From: Themeda triandra
Lineage: Eukaryota; Streptophyta; Magnoliopsida; Poales; Poaceae
DNA: 64,000 nucleotides
Assembly (NCBI GenBank): GCA_018135685.1
Contig: JAENPR010000029.1
Coordinates: 1,612,001 to 1,676,000 of the forward strand
Reading direction: 5' to 3'
Of the stretch, positions 1 to 10,903 are shown piece by piece; positions within the stretch are counted from its first letter, which is position 1, and the number at the start of each line of letters is the position of its first letter. Under the pieces are notes generated by a model. The model did not search any database, was not told the origin of the DNA, and saw nothing but the letters and a program-made list of their open reading frames with translations. A program made the translations under genes and the position numbers.

Positions 1-1596
1 CCCTAGGTCCATCTGACAAAAACCAGCCCAATTTTGCCGACATGACATGTCCACCGTGGACTGGGCCCGCGTCATTTATCAAAAACACCGCAACATCGTA
101 CATTGCATTTTACTCAAAAGAGAGGCGTTCGCCTCGCACCAGGTCACTGGGCATGGGCGAGTGCCGCCGGTCGAGGGCTTCGCGGTCTCCGCCAGTTGCA
201 GGGTCCGTTGGGCGAGCTCTACCTTGGCACCGCGAGGGCTGGCAGGCTCCGCCTAGCTGCCACGGGCACCGGAGATCTCCGCGCCGTGGGTATCCTCAGG
301 CGTGGCAAAGAACAATGACGCGGTGCTAGAGTGGATGGCGAGCGCAGCCATCTCCTCCTGCATCGATGTGGCTACGACAAGCAGTTGTGTGTTGCCCGCG
401 CATCCCTCAGCCTCCCTAAAGCCCAGCACCACCGCTATCGTCGCCTTCTTTTCCTCCGTTGCTCCACCGCCGCCTTCACCTTCACTGTCATCAGCCGATT
501 TCACCATCTCCATGCCACCTCCATATAGTTCCATCTCACAGTTGCCTCCTTCTCATCATTGCATGCTTGTTGAGCCCGGTCGTGCCCTTCCCCGCCACCA
601 GGGTCGCCTGGAGCACCACCTTCTTCCTCATGGCCGACAGCAGCGCTGCCGTGAGTCGCCTCGTCATGCACCATCAGCCTCATGCACCATCTTCTTATGC
701 ATCAGCTTCACCTTGTCAACGTGGTCATGACCGACCTGTCCGTTTTCATAGTCGAGTCCCTGACGTGTCGGAACACTATTTTGCCGCTAGTTCATTGTTC
801 ACTCGGCCGTCATCGTCGTCACCGTCGACGACCTAGCTTTCCTCATCCTAGCCGCAAACATCCACACATCAGGACCAGGGTGAGCTATTGATCACGCCCA
901 CACATCCCTTTTCTTCTCTACCGCGTCACGCATGCCGGACCACATGTCGCCGGCAAGCCCTGCTCTGTCACATCGGCATGCGCGTGGCCAAGTATGTAGT
1001 GGACTTTCTTCTTCTCTGCCTAGCCGGCGCGCGCGCGTGGCATGTGGACAGGATTCGATTCGGCGTCACGCTGCTTCTCCACGTGCCGAAGTTGGACCCG
1101 GTGCATCCTCCGTGCTTGCCTAGCCTTCCATTCACCACACTGTCCGAGCTCGCACGCGGCCACCCGCTGGCCTCCGCGCTTGCCTGAGTCACTGGTCGCC
1201 GGGCCCCGCCGACCTCACGTGCGCTCGCCCGGACGCCCGCTCGCCGTGGCATTTGCTGCTCACCGAGCTCATGCACTAGCGGACACACGCACTTGCTCAC
1301 CGGCCTCCATGCTCGCCCGCCCCCTTGCTGGCCCACCGCCGGCCTCCACGCTCACCATGTCACTGGTGGCAGATGGGGGGATGCTGGTGTGAGAAAAGAG
1401 GATGGGGGCATTTTTATAAATGCCATGGGGCCGAGTCCACTATGGGCATGCCATGTCCGTAAAATTGGACTGGTTTTAGCAAATGGACCTAGAGTGAACA
1501 GATTCGCAAGTTTGAGGGGCAGATATCTGGTTTCCTGGTGGATGGGCCTATTTGGTAAAGTTGTACAAGTTAATGAGTCTATAATGCATTTTACTC
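1..1596. mobile_element. Pack-MULE-like element, left end outside the window
   Basis: Bases 1-100 and 1400-1515 are a diverged inverted repeat: CTAGGTCCATCTGACAAAAA near base 3 pairs with the complement of a matching stretch ending near 1492, and the match continues inward past the CATTTAT motif. The right arm runs out to GCATTTTACTC at 1586-1596. The complement of that end (GAGTAAAATGC) is also the terminus of the well-delimited MULE at 55730-56589. The interior (about 120-1400) is GC-rich and has open frames on both strands, but I recognise no protein, which fits captured gene fragments. The left terminus and its target duplication lie outside the window; the right flank begins TTTTGAAAC. 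Confidence 0.6.
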
Positions 1597-1770
1597 TTTT
1601 GAAACAAGAGCAGACAGGGTCTTAGCTTCGTGAGTCTTGGGCACTTGGCTGGCTTGTGGAGTTGGCAGCAGACTCTGGATAGTTTACTTGGGCCAAGGTA
1701 AATTACTTGGGACAAGGGGGGCACGCGGGAGCCCAATTTTTCCTCCAGTACTGGACTTCGCCCCTGCACA

Positions 1771-1910
1771 TGCCTTGACGTCAACCTACTCCGGCGGTGG
1801 CGTGGCATGAGATTGAGATAAATTGAAAAGGATGGCGGTGGGCTAGCGTACGTTTGAGTCATTTGGAACTGGGGCTTAGCAATATAGTATATTGTGAAAG
1901 GCTTTACATC
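1771..1910 (+). repeat. Diverged direct repeat, copy A
   Basis: About 140 bp that recurs at 2583-2726 in the same orientation, with shared blocks such as ATGAGATTG, GTTTGAGTCAT, GGGGCTTAG and AGTATATTGTGA. The spacing is about 810 bp. The two copies could be a large old tandem duplication or remnants of a terminal repeat; no coding content is seen. A lone Stowaway-like CTCC-ATTCGTCCC terminus follows at about 1918. Confidence 0.6.
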
Positions 1911-2582
1911 TATTATACTCCATTCGTCCCGTAAACAGAGTCATTATAGACTCCGGCGTGCAGAGCAAGACAAGATGTAAAGGATATGTGCATAGACCAA
2001 TACTAGAGGTAAAGGACTGAAGTGCCCTCGGAAAGAATCATTCGGCCGCTCGGGAAGGACGTGACCATCGTCGGAATCTGCACGACGGCAACCTCTGCAC
2101 CTCCGCATCTGGCCTGGTCTGCTTCTACCTCCACGCCGGCAGCCTTCTCCATGCCCCGGCTCTACCTCCGCTTCTGCCTCCACGTCGCGTCGTCGTGCCC
2201 GGTGGATAAGAAGAGGGAGGGCGCCAGATCTGGGAGGAGAGTCGAGAAGAGAAGGGAGGCTGACGGCCACGACGTCGGCGCGCCGGCCGCGCACGCTCCA
2301 CCAACGCCAGCACCCGGATGCTCGGGGGAGCGCCGTCCTCGCCGGTGCCATCTCGGGCTTGGGGCTGCGCCCATCCTTGAGGCGGCGGGGCATCTTCGCC
2401 TCAAGGATGCGCCCGACCTCGCCAGTGCTTTCCATTTTACATGCATGCCTTTCCAATCCACGCTGCTCCATCGAACACTAGCGCGGTATTAGAACCATCG
2501 TCACGTTGTTGCCTCCACGTCGAAAACGGGCAAGCACCATTCGAATGCCCCCGCCACAGCCATTGTGGCAAGCCACATAGTA
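1911..2582. other. GC-rich spacer without recognised gene
   Basis: Between the two direct-repeat copies lies a GC-rich stretch with overlapping open frames on both strands (for example 2022-2492 plus and 1944-2471 minus). None shows a domain, conserved motif or splice structure I recognise. The frames look like by-products of high GC, or of an old captured gene fragment. Confidence 0.5.

Positions 2583-3202
<620 letters not shown>

Positions 3203-3275
<73 letters not shown>
3203..3275. repeat. (TA)n microsatellite, right
   Basis: Pure TA repeats, 73 bp, abutting the right end of the 2826-3202 element. Confidence 0.97.
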
Positions 3276-3278
<3 letters not shown>

Positions 3279-3482
3279 ATATATAATGTCTAGAAAAAGA
3301 TATTGAGAGATACTGTCATACTGAAGCACGCGTACTCTCTTGGAACGTGCGTACATATGCAAGTTGCCGGCAACTATGGATCACGGCATGGATCGGAGCG
3401 CACTCTTGCATCTATTGTACATGTCTTCCGAGGTCCACACTGCTATCAAATGCAAAGCTACATCTTAATGTGACCTTTATTA

Positions 3483-3855
3483 GAGCATCTCCAAGGGCCT
3501 TTGCAAATGAGTTTTGCATTTGAAAATTTGCAAAAAACCTCAAAAGAGGGCTCCAACGGTTTTGCATATGACTTTTGCATTTGTGCAAACTTTGCAATTC
3601 TCCCTCTTGACTTGGCATTTATGCAGAGTCCGCCGTCTTTGCAAACGCGTCTCCCGTGACTGCGAGGGAAGAAATTAGCGCGCGCAGGAGAAAAAAATTT
3701 CGGGCATGCAACTGGGTCCACTAAATTGGATAATTGCCAAGTCCAAATGCAAAGTCCCTTGGAGTTGGCCTATTTTTAGACTTTGCATTTTGGTTTGGGA
3801 CTTTGCAAACAACAACAAATGCAAAACTCATTTGCAAAGGCCCTTGGAGATGCTC
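3483..3855. mobile_element. Tourist-like MITE (PIF/Harbinger superfamily)
   Basis: Terminal inverted repeats of about 39 bp start GAGCATCTCCAAGGGCCTTT and end with the exact complement. The 3-bp target duplication TTA is present at 3480-3482 and 3856-3858. The interior is rich in TTTGCA motifs and has no coding capacity. TTA duplications and GAGCATCTCC ends are typical of Tourist/Harbinger-type MITEs. It sits about 55 bp upstream of the ATG of the fucosyltransferase-like exon at 3910. Confidence 0.92.
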
Positions 3856-3909
3856 TTACTATTTAATCCTCCCAAGCTCGTACGTGATCTTGGCAGTGGC
3901 GCTGGTGTC

Positions 3910-4134
3910 ATGACAAATAAGCTGGGCGACGACGATTATCGTCCTTCGGCAGCGGTGGCGGTGGAACGGTGGCCGGGAACGGAGAAGAAGATGTGCCGCC
4001 GGGTTTTGCTCGTCGGCGTCCTCGTGACGCTGCCCCTCCTCGCGTTCTTTGTCTTCAGCCAAGAGAACGCGTCAATAGCCTGGCTGCAGATGGCTGTTGA
4101 CGAGGACGACGGGCGACAAGCCGGTTTTTGCACA
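3910..4134 (+). pseudogene. Candidate N-terminal exon of GT37 fucosyltransferase (type II membrane anchor)
   Basis: The ATG at 3910 opens a frame with a short charged N-terminus (residues 1-29), a basic stretch (KKMCRR) and a hydrophobic segment at about residues 31-49 (VLLVGVLVTLPLLAFFVF). This is the layout of a Golgi type II membrane protein. Plant xyloglucan fucosyltransferases (GT37) have such an anchor in a short first exon, and the matching catalytic C-terminus lies 1.4 kb downstream on the same strand. Homology after about residue 75 is not evident, and the frame then runs to a stop at 4437 without a recognised domain. Assignment to the fucosyltransferase rests on position and topology, so it is an inference. 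Confidence 0.5.
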
Positions 4135-4139
4135 ACCTC

Positions 4140-5515
4140 TTGCGGCCGCAGCCCCTATCTAAACCGTCCTCCTTGCTTCGTGATTCGAGCTAGTCAAAAG
4201 CAGCGCTTGTCCCCCCTCGTTTCCTATGCCGGCTCCAGCATTCCCGTCCTGCTCATGTTACTCATTCAATTCCCATCTATCCCAATTCCATTCCCCCCTT
4301 TCAAAGTTTTCATCTCCCTGCTTCTTGGCAGCTACATTGCCTCTATGTGCTTCAAAACACTGATCCAGATGTCTTACTGTCTGTTGTCTGTGCGTGTGTC
4401 TCTACTGCTCTTTAGGTATTCAAATGAAGGAGGATGATAATTGCTATAAAAAACATGAACTTAATTCACAGTTTGGCCCATCATCTCCAGAGTGTTTTTA
4501 ATTTTTTAGAGCAGTTTGTGCTTGCTTCATAGTTTTTTTGGCATCCTTGCAACACATAAAAATGGGTTAGTGGTTGCACTAATTACAAATTGTTTACTGT
4601 ATTTGAACTAGCTCTATCTACTTCAGATCACTGTCTATACAATTTGGACCTGTAATAGACTGATAATAAAGAAGAACATCATCTAAATAGTGCAATGTTA
4701 TTTTCCCTAAAAAAGTATTCCACAAGTCCTTATAGAAACCATTTATAGTGAAAACAAACTACGTTCTGCAGTCCAATGTCAGACCTTGGGTCCTGCCTAT
4801 CACTATCCTTTTGCATGCTTCTCAAACAACCCAACAATGCTGAATGCGTACTCAGGAGTGTTTATCTTCTATTGTCCTTTCACATTGGCTAAAGTTAACT
4901 AGTGCTATAATTAATAACTATGGATTAATTAATTACTAGTATTCCTACGTGATAGTACATCATCGGGAAAAGTTAACTAGCTCAGATTTCATACTATGTT
5001 ACCCTCTCGTCATTTTACATTTTCAGATACGAAGATGGGTATATTTTTGCCTTTTACTACTGTTGCATCCACAGTTCTAGCTGAATCAGTATATTTCAGT
5101 TCTAGCTGAATAATAAGGATCGGAGTCAAATAATGAAAGAGAAAGACTGAGTGCTATCTAATTCCATTGTAAAGTAGAAAATATCTATTACACAGAATAG
5201 TTGTTGCGCGTAAAAAAGAATGAAAGTGAGGCAAAAACTAGTACAGGAGGACCATGAATGTAGTTAAATACAGTAGAAGAAAGGAGAGAGAGATTCCCAA
5301 AAGAAATGCTCTGTGCAGTGGGGCAAAAATTGAGAGAAGCAGGGAAAAAAACTATGTCCGAATCAGGCCAAAAGGTGCGCAGAGAGAGAACAAAATAAAT
5401 TGGTGGGAATGGGAAATGGGGGCCATCGATAAAGGTGTACAGGTGTACTATAGGAGAGCAATAGGAATCTGTAGGCGCGGGCCAGATGCTATTGGAATGG
5501 GACAGAAGACTTAAA
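4140..5515 (+). other. AT-rich spacer inside the broken GT37 locus
   Basis: No open frame of interest. In an intact GT37 gene the N-terminal half of the catalytic domain (about 150-200 residues) would be expected between the anchor exon and the block starting near 5540. It is absent here, so this stretch is either a retained intron plus a deletion or a replacement by unrelated AT-rich DNA. Confidence 0.5.
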
Positions 5516-5542
5516 TGGAGCACGAATCACTGCATGGGCTGT

Positions 5543-6450
5543 GCGGTGAAGATATGGGTTGCAGACGCGAGGGGTTGCGCCTATGAGTTTTCGGGCGAGC
5601 ACCAGCGCGTTCTGGGAAAGGTGAACTGGCTGCTGCTTTTCAGTGATCTGTACTTCGCGCCGTCGCTGTACGAGGTGGCCGAGTTCCAGGACGAGCTCCG
5701 ACGATTGTTCCTGGAGAAGGAGAGCGTGCACCACCTCCTGTCTCGGTACCTGCTCCACCCGGCCAACCCTGTGTGGAGCAAGGTCACCAGGTATTATCGC
5801 TCGTACCTGGCTCCGGCGACACGGAGGGTCGGCATGCAGATCAGGATGTTCAGCTACGCCAGCATCCCCACCGACGACATGTACAACCAGATCCTCAATT
5901 GCTCCCGGCAGGAGCACATACTCCCGGAAACCGACGACGACAAGACACAACGCCGGCGGCAGCGATCGGCGGCGATGGTAACAACAGTGGCACAAACAAC
6001 TCCACGGCCATCTTCATCGCGTCGCTATACGCCGACTACTACAAGAGGCTAAGATCGAGGTACTCTGTGCCGCACACGACGAGGGTGGGCGTCTTCCAGC
6101 GGACGCACGAGGGGCGTCAGGCGACGAAATACCTGTTACACAACCAGAGGGCACTCGCGGAGATCTACCTGCTCAGCTTCTCCGACGAGCTGGTCACGTC
6201 GGGGCTATCCACGTTCGGGTACGTCAGCAGCAGCCTCGCCGGCGTCCGGCCGGCGATCTTGCTCACCGCGTCTGATCACAAGGTCCCCGAGACTCCATGC
6301 CGGCGGGCCGTGTCCATCGAGCCGTGCAACCTCACGCCGCCCCGGCGCGTGGGCGTGGAGTGCCGGGACAAGCCCGTGGACGAGGAGGACCTGGCACGCC
6401 ATGTCAGGGCCTGTGAGGATTTCAATGAGGGGGTCAAGTTTTTTGACTAG
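5543..6450 (+). pseudogene. GT37 xyloglucan-type fucosyltransferase, C-terminal part, frameshifted
   Basis: Two frames together read as the C-terminal 300 residues of a plant GT37 alpha-fucosyltransferase, a Golgi enzyme family that transfers fucose from GDP-fucose to cell-wall glycans. The first frame (5543 to about 5940) carries SDLYFAPSLYEV, HPANPVWSKVTRYYRSYL and RRVGMQIRMFS. The second frame (about 5970-6450) carries the family-typical IFIASLYADYY, HNQRALAEIYLLSFSDELV, TSGLSTFGYVSSSLAGVRP and the C-terminal ACEDFNEGVKFFD followed by a stop. The frame changes between about 5935 and 5975, and the segment upstream of 5540 is missing. Neighbours are a MITE and an AT-rich insert. It is most likely a decayed host gene copy, though a correctly spliced pseudogene transcript cannot be excluded. 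Confidence 0.88.
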
Positions 6451-6593
6451 GAGGCGGCACGGCGCTGTTACTTTTCCATGCATTTTCTTTGTTTGCTACA
6501 TTAGCGCGTCTGTAGGAAATTTAGTTCAAATTACTAGCCGTCTGTCACCGACAAGCTACACCCAGGTACTTCGCGTCCTGCATCTATGATCTT

Positions 6594-6737
6594 GCTACCT
6601 CCACTCCGGCCGTTGAAGATGGCGCCGCTGCGACTGATGAAGATGAGCCGGTCGCCGCTTCGGGTCAGCAGCGTCGTGAAGCAAGGATGAAGAAGCCCAA
6701 CTCACACGTCTATGGGCCTAACTGGGTCGCCGAGTAA
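6594..6737 (+). pseudogene. Open fragment with a conserved-looking protein C-terminus, unidentified
   Basis: A 47-codon frame without its own ATG ends in REARMKKPNSHVYGPNWVAE and then TAA. Its composition (Ala/Glu/Asp-rich, then a basic tail) looks like the end of a real protein rather than chance. It could be a retrotransposon gag-like tail or a host exon; I cannot decide. GC content is higher than in the DNA on either side. Confidence 0.3.
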
Positions 6738-8144
6738 AGAAGCCCATTTACCTTATCGTTTTCATTCCAGCCCATGTAACGGGCGAGGACGCGGGAACGA
6801 CTCCTCTTGTACGAGTTGAGACGAAGAGAGACGGCAGACTTGGACATTACTCCGAACCGAGCCATCGTTGGCGTCGGTGGTGGGCTCTCGACGGTGGTCG
6901 GAGTGCCGATTGTTCTTGTTTCCTGAACTAGTTATCATAATCGAACCTAGTCCGGTTACACCGTCCTCATGCACACATTTGTCAAGGTATGGCCGGAAGT
7001 ATTCATCCACTTTAAAACTTTATATTAACTCTTTATTACTAATTAAAACATAATCTCTCTTCGGCTCTTTTTAATTGCCGAGATCAATTTTTCTTAAATT
7101 AACTATATTTGTAAAAAATATAAATAATATTTGTATAAATAAGTTTATCATGAAAATAGATTCGATGATCTATCTAAATGATATTAATTATATACTATAA
7201 ATATCTACTTAATTTTATATTTAGTCCAAGTTAAGTATGTTTGACTTCAAGGGAAGTTGGAATGACAGTTAAAAAGGGTGGATGGAGTAGGTTTTTTTAT
7301 CCATTTGAACTTGCTATATATATATATTTCCGTTGCTTAGTATGAATGCAAGGATCCATGGTTTTTGGTTGAGCATGGGTGTAGCTGAAGCCTGAATCCC
7401 GTGTAAAGATCTAATTGCATTGGGTAGTTCATCAATCAAGAACAATGTTTGTTACTCAACTTGGTCAAGGGTCAACTAACCTTGGTCCTAGTCAAATATT
7501 CTGGCTAAGTTATTTCTCTGCTTATGCATGCTTCATGCTTACCTGTTACCACATGCTCACAACCACCTGAAACTGAGTGTATGTAAATATTTTGGGGTCC
7601 CTTTATTCTGCTTGCCAGGTCGTCGTGTGGGCCACCTTCACAAATTTTGATTTTAGGTTCCTTTAGCTGGCAAGCGTGGTAGGATGGAATGAATTCATTC
7701 ATAATTTTACGAACGTTATATTTCTAAATGTGTTGTTTGGAATGATGGAATAGTTCTATTTTTGTTGTCACCGTAAGTATAGGTCCCACATCTCAGTCAA
7801 ATCTTCTCACTTATCCTCCCAATCAACTCGTTGGGTGAGCTGATAAACCTGACGACATATATGAGCTAAGGCCAGATTGATAGAGCTCCCATCTAGCTTG
7901 CAGCAGCTATCGCCCCTGCTCCCCAGTCCAAATCTCTGGCCTTTTGGTGGGGCTTGTTCTTTGGCGAGGAAGGGCACGGTGGAGGCAAGGGAGGGTGCGA
8001 CAAAGGTGGGGAGGAGTGGTGCAGTAGAAAGGAGTAGCTAGCGGAGAAGGACTGATGAAGGTGGGAGTGGAGGGCACGGTGGGGGGTCACAATGGAGTCG
8101 AAGAGGACCACAGAGAGAGACATGACATAGGCAAGAACACAACT
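6738..8144. other. Intergenic DNA, mostly AT-rich
   Basis: About 6740-7010 is moderately GC-rich without a recognised gene. About 7010-7900 is AT-rich with short runs of TATATA and a lone Stowaway-like GATGGAGTAG motif near 7274. No gene structure is seen. Confidence 0.5.
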
Positions 8145-8519
8145 GGGTGTGTTTGGTTGGTGGATGGACTACCATCATATAACGTGGCTGAGGGGATGTA
8201 GGTTGAGGGGAACTGTATTTAGAAAAGCTGTTTGGTGAGGTTGCATGAGCGGATGCAAAAACACTAACCTGTTTGGATGACGCGGTAACTGTGGTTTTAT
8301 ATATAGACCAAAGAAACACTATACTGTGGTTTAGAAAATAGAGTTTAGGGCTGAAGTTTCTAAAACTACAAAAGACTATAATATTGACAAAAGCAGGATC
8401 TTAGAGACTACAAGATTTGTTGCATCCGAATAGCCAGTAGGTTTTAAAAGCAAAATTATTTTGTAAAACTATAATATTTCTCCGATGTTTCAAAAACACT
8501 TTGCATCCAAACAGGGCCC
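8145..8519. mobile_element. Candidate MITE(s) with TGTTTGG ends
   Basis: The left end GGGTGTGTTTGGTTGG and the right end TTTGCATCCAAACAGGGCCC are roughly inverted. Inside, CCTGTTTGGATG at about 8269 is a closer inverted partner of the right end (CATCCAAACAGG to 8514), suggesting either a smaller element (8269-8514) or two nested ones. Target duplications are not clear. Ends of this type are common in grass PIF/Harbinger and hAT MITEs. Confidence 0.4.
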
Positions 8520-8675
8520 AAGATGCTGTTTTGTTGCCTGCATGAGCGCCTATCTAACTTGTGAAACTGATATGTGGGCCTAATACCCTGCCCGGCAGTG
8601 AAGCTCGATCTGGACATGTCGGCTAACAAGTATCTACTCATACAATTGCATTCACTCATGCTTGTAGGCAAATCA

Positions 8676-8935
8676 GGGCTGTTCCAATAATTTTAAGGGC
8701 CCTACAGCAAGTGCGACACTAAGGACCTAGCAATCTAATGTGTGAATGTGACGATTGAAGTATATTAGCAAGAGTTAACTTGCGACATAATTTTTGATTA
8801 ACTTTTATATAGCACTCCATTGCGATTCTACGAACTAATATGTTCATTGTTTCTTTCTTTTTCTTTTCTGAGTATCAGACAAATATTTCCTAGGCAACAT
8901 CTAACATGTTAAAAAAAAAAACATATTGAATCAGA
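8676..8935. repeat. Degenerate interspersed repeat, paralogous to 55385-55729
   Basis: It shares CAACATCTAACATGTTAAAA and flanking blocks (GGGC-GTTCC-ATAA-TTT, TTTCTTTCTTTTTC) with 55385-55729 in the same orientation. The 55-kb copy is interrupted by a MULE right after the shared motif; this copy is not. No coding content is recognised. Confidence 0.45.
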
Positions 8936-9271
8936 AAATCAGAACCCTGTCACCCTATCACAGTAATATGGAATTACTTAATTTTAGAAAATAATTACGT
9001 GTAGCCTATAGCTTGTCCCTGTGGCTTCATAAATTAGAAAATCAAAATTAATGGACGGCAATGAGTCAGGCCTTCAAGGACTTAGGGACTGCCGCTGCAT
9101 TTGCCGCTGCTCTCTTAGATCACGGGATTGCGACTTAGTGGAATTGAGAACGCCAAACAGCCGGGCGGGCGCTGACTGAACTGGACGTGACTGTTTTGGC
9201 CAAATACATGTAGCAGTCGCTGTGGTGGCGCCATGAGCGGTGCAGCGAGCTCCATGGCGTAGGCGTCCTGT

Positions 9272-9473
9272 CACCATGTAAAAGAAGAAGTTTTCAGACG
9301 CGCTTTCTCGTAACTAGAATTTAACGCGCGTCTGAAAAGTTGTATTATAGACACGCTTACTGTTTGAAGCTTTAAGAGCGTCTGTAAGAACCTATAGTAC
9401 AGACGGGCATAGAAAACGCGTGTCTGTAAATTGCGAATATATATTACAGACGTGTCTTTGTTGGTACACGTCT
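9272..9473. repeat. CACTA-like subterminal repeat array, left-type end
   Basis: Repeated CAGACGCG / CGCGTCTG units in both orientations, including GTTTTCAGACGCG, ACGCGCGTCTGAAAA, TTACAGACG and ACACGTCTGA. A close homologue in the same orientation is at 53754-53957; similarity stops just outside ACCATGTAAAA in both copies, which marks the element edge. Dense short inverted subterminal repeats are typical of CACTA (En/Spm) ends. The outermost bases read CACCA rather than CACTA, so the terminus is mutated or the superfamily call is off. Confidence 0.6.
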
Positions 9474-9479
9474 GACATA

Positions 9480-10087
9480 TTTCTGTGGCCGCCGCCGGAG
9501 TGGTGGCTGAAGTACGCCGGCGGGCCGTGCACGTGCCCGACCAGCGTGCTGAGTTCGTCGATGGCCGCGGCGGACCCGGACCCGCGCGCCCATGGAGGAG
9601 GCGTTGACCAGGCTGAAGCGCAGAGTCGGCGCGCGCGCGCGGCGGCGAAACGCGTCGGCCGGCCCGGCCGCCGGCGAAGACGCAAGTGGGGGCGACGCGG
9701 GGGAGCGTCTGCGCGCGACAGCGCGAGAGCTGCAGCAGCGCTGCCCCGCCCGCGGCTGAGGTAAGCTGCCTGCAGCTGCGTGTGGTGTTCGGCGGCGAGC
9801 GCGCGCGCACGTGCGTACTCGCTAGTGGCAAGCAGCGCCACGGGCGCACGGCCGTGGCTTGGGAAGCGTCGCGGTTCGTCTGGGCTCGGCGCCGGGATCG
9901 ATCCTTCCAGCCGGCCGGCGCCGCCGGGGGCTCTACGCCCGCGCGCGCGCGCGCTGCCTTGGCAGAGATGAAGCGAGTTTCCAGATCGAGTTCCGTCCTC
10001 CCCCTGCTGCGCAGATCGAAGTCGACAGTGGAGTATATCTCGTAGAGGATCGACGGCCGCGCGCGCAGATGAAATAGGCCGGCCCAT
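9480..10087 (-). other. GC-rich leader or captured-gene region, no recognised product
   Basis: Very GC-rich DNA with open frames on both strands, the longest on the minus strand (10087-9392, 231 codons, Ala/Arg-rich). The part near 9500 encodes GHVHGPPAYFSHHSGGG on the minus strand and may be a captured exon. No domain is recognised, and the long frames may be GC artefacts. It lies just inside the CACTA-like end and is preceded, on the minus strand, by the repeat unit at 10205-10440, as if that unit were a promoter for it. Confidence 0.35.
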
Positions 10088-10204
10088 TTAACCGCGTTTT
10101 CTTTTTTTATTAGCTAGTGCAGCTTGCTGGGCCGTTTGGCCATCTATAGGGCCATTTAACCATTTCCTCTGCGTGCGCCGGCCCACGTAGAGCGGAAATT
10201 TTTT

Positions 10205-10440
10205 TTACATAACCCCAATTGGCAATTGCCAGTGATGAGTGGGGAAACTCCAGCACGGTTGCTCTGGACGCACGAGGAAAGGAGGGGCGCGTGAAATTCC
10301 AGCTCGGGCGCCAAATATATCCAGCCGAGGGTCCTCTGTCTTCAAGCACGATTGAGGAAAAAAAATCCAGTTGAGACGGCACTATTTCCAGCGTGAGGTC
10401 GACTGTCTTCAACTAAACTCTATAGCTCCAATTTAAATTA
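10205..10440 (-). repeat. Inverted copy of a dispersed promoter/leader-like unit (partner at 42028-42300)
   Basis: Read on the minus strand this begins AAATTGGAGCTAT, then GACCTCACGCTGGAAATAG, CCGTCTCAACTGGATTT, CGGCTGGATATATTTGG and GAGCTGGAATTTCACGCGCC. The same blocks occur in the same order on the plus strand from 42028. The pair therefore faces outward and forms an inverted repeat spaced by about 31.6 kb. Confidence 0.8.
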
Positions 10441-10903
10441 CAAAGTACAGACACGTTCTTGGTTGAGACTATTCGGCAAAATAAAATGTGCTACGAACAC
10501 ATCGTATACATGCCTTCATGGGTGTGCAAAGGTGGCACAAATAATATATACTCGATGCATATGACATGAATATCACACAAAAAAAATAAATTAAAGACAT
10601 ACACCATCACAAGTGATATTAACCAAGCACCCTAACATATAAACATGTCCTTACAACCATAAAGTTCCAACTTTCAATCACACATAGTTCATCACAATAG
10701 TCTTACAAGCCCATGATATAAATATTAGTCCAACTAGAGATAATGATCATGAAATGAGTCCAAGGTCCAAACATATATAAACGAGACGATCACAAAAGTG
10801 CTCCCCCTTTTGCATCAAGCACCAAAGGGAAAGATGTTAAAACCGAACATGCCTCACTCGTCAACGGCGACGTCCTCCTGGATCCCACTGGTATCCTGGA
10901 CGC
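10441..10903. other. AT-rich DNA 3' of the 517-codon gene
   Basis: Probable 3' flank or untranslated region of the minus-strand ORF. No separate gene or repeat is recognised. Confidence 0.4.

Noticed and set aside
9392..10087. 231-codon minus-strand gene
   Set aside because: Opposite frames are equally open and the region is extremely GC-rich; kept only as an uncertain captured-sequence region.
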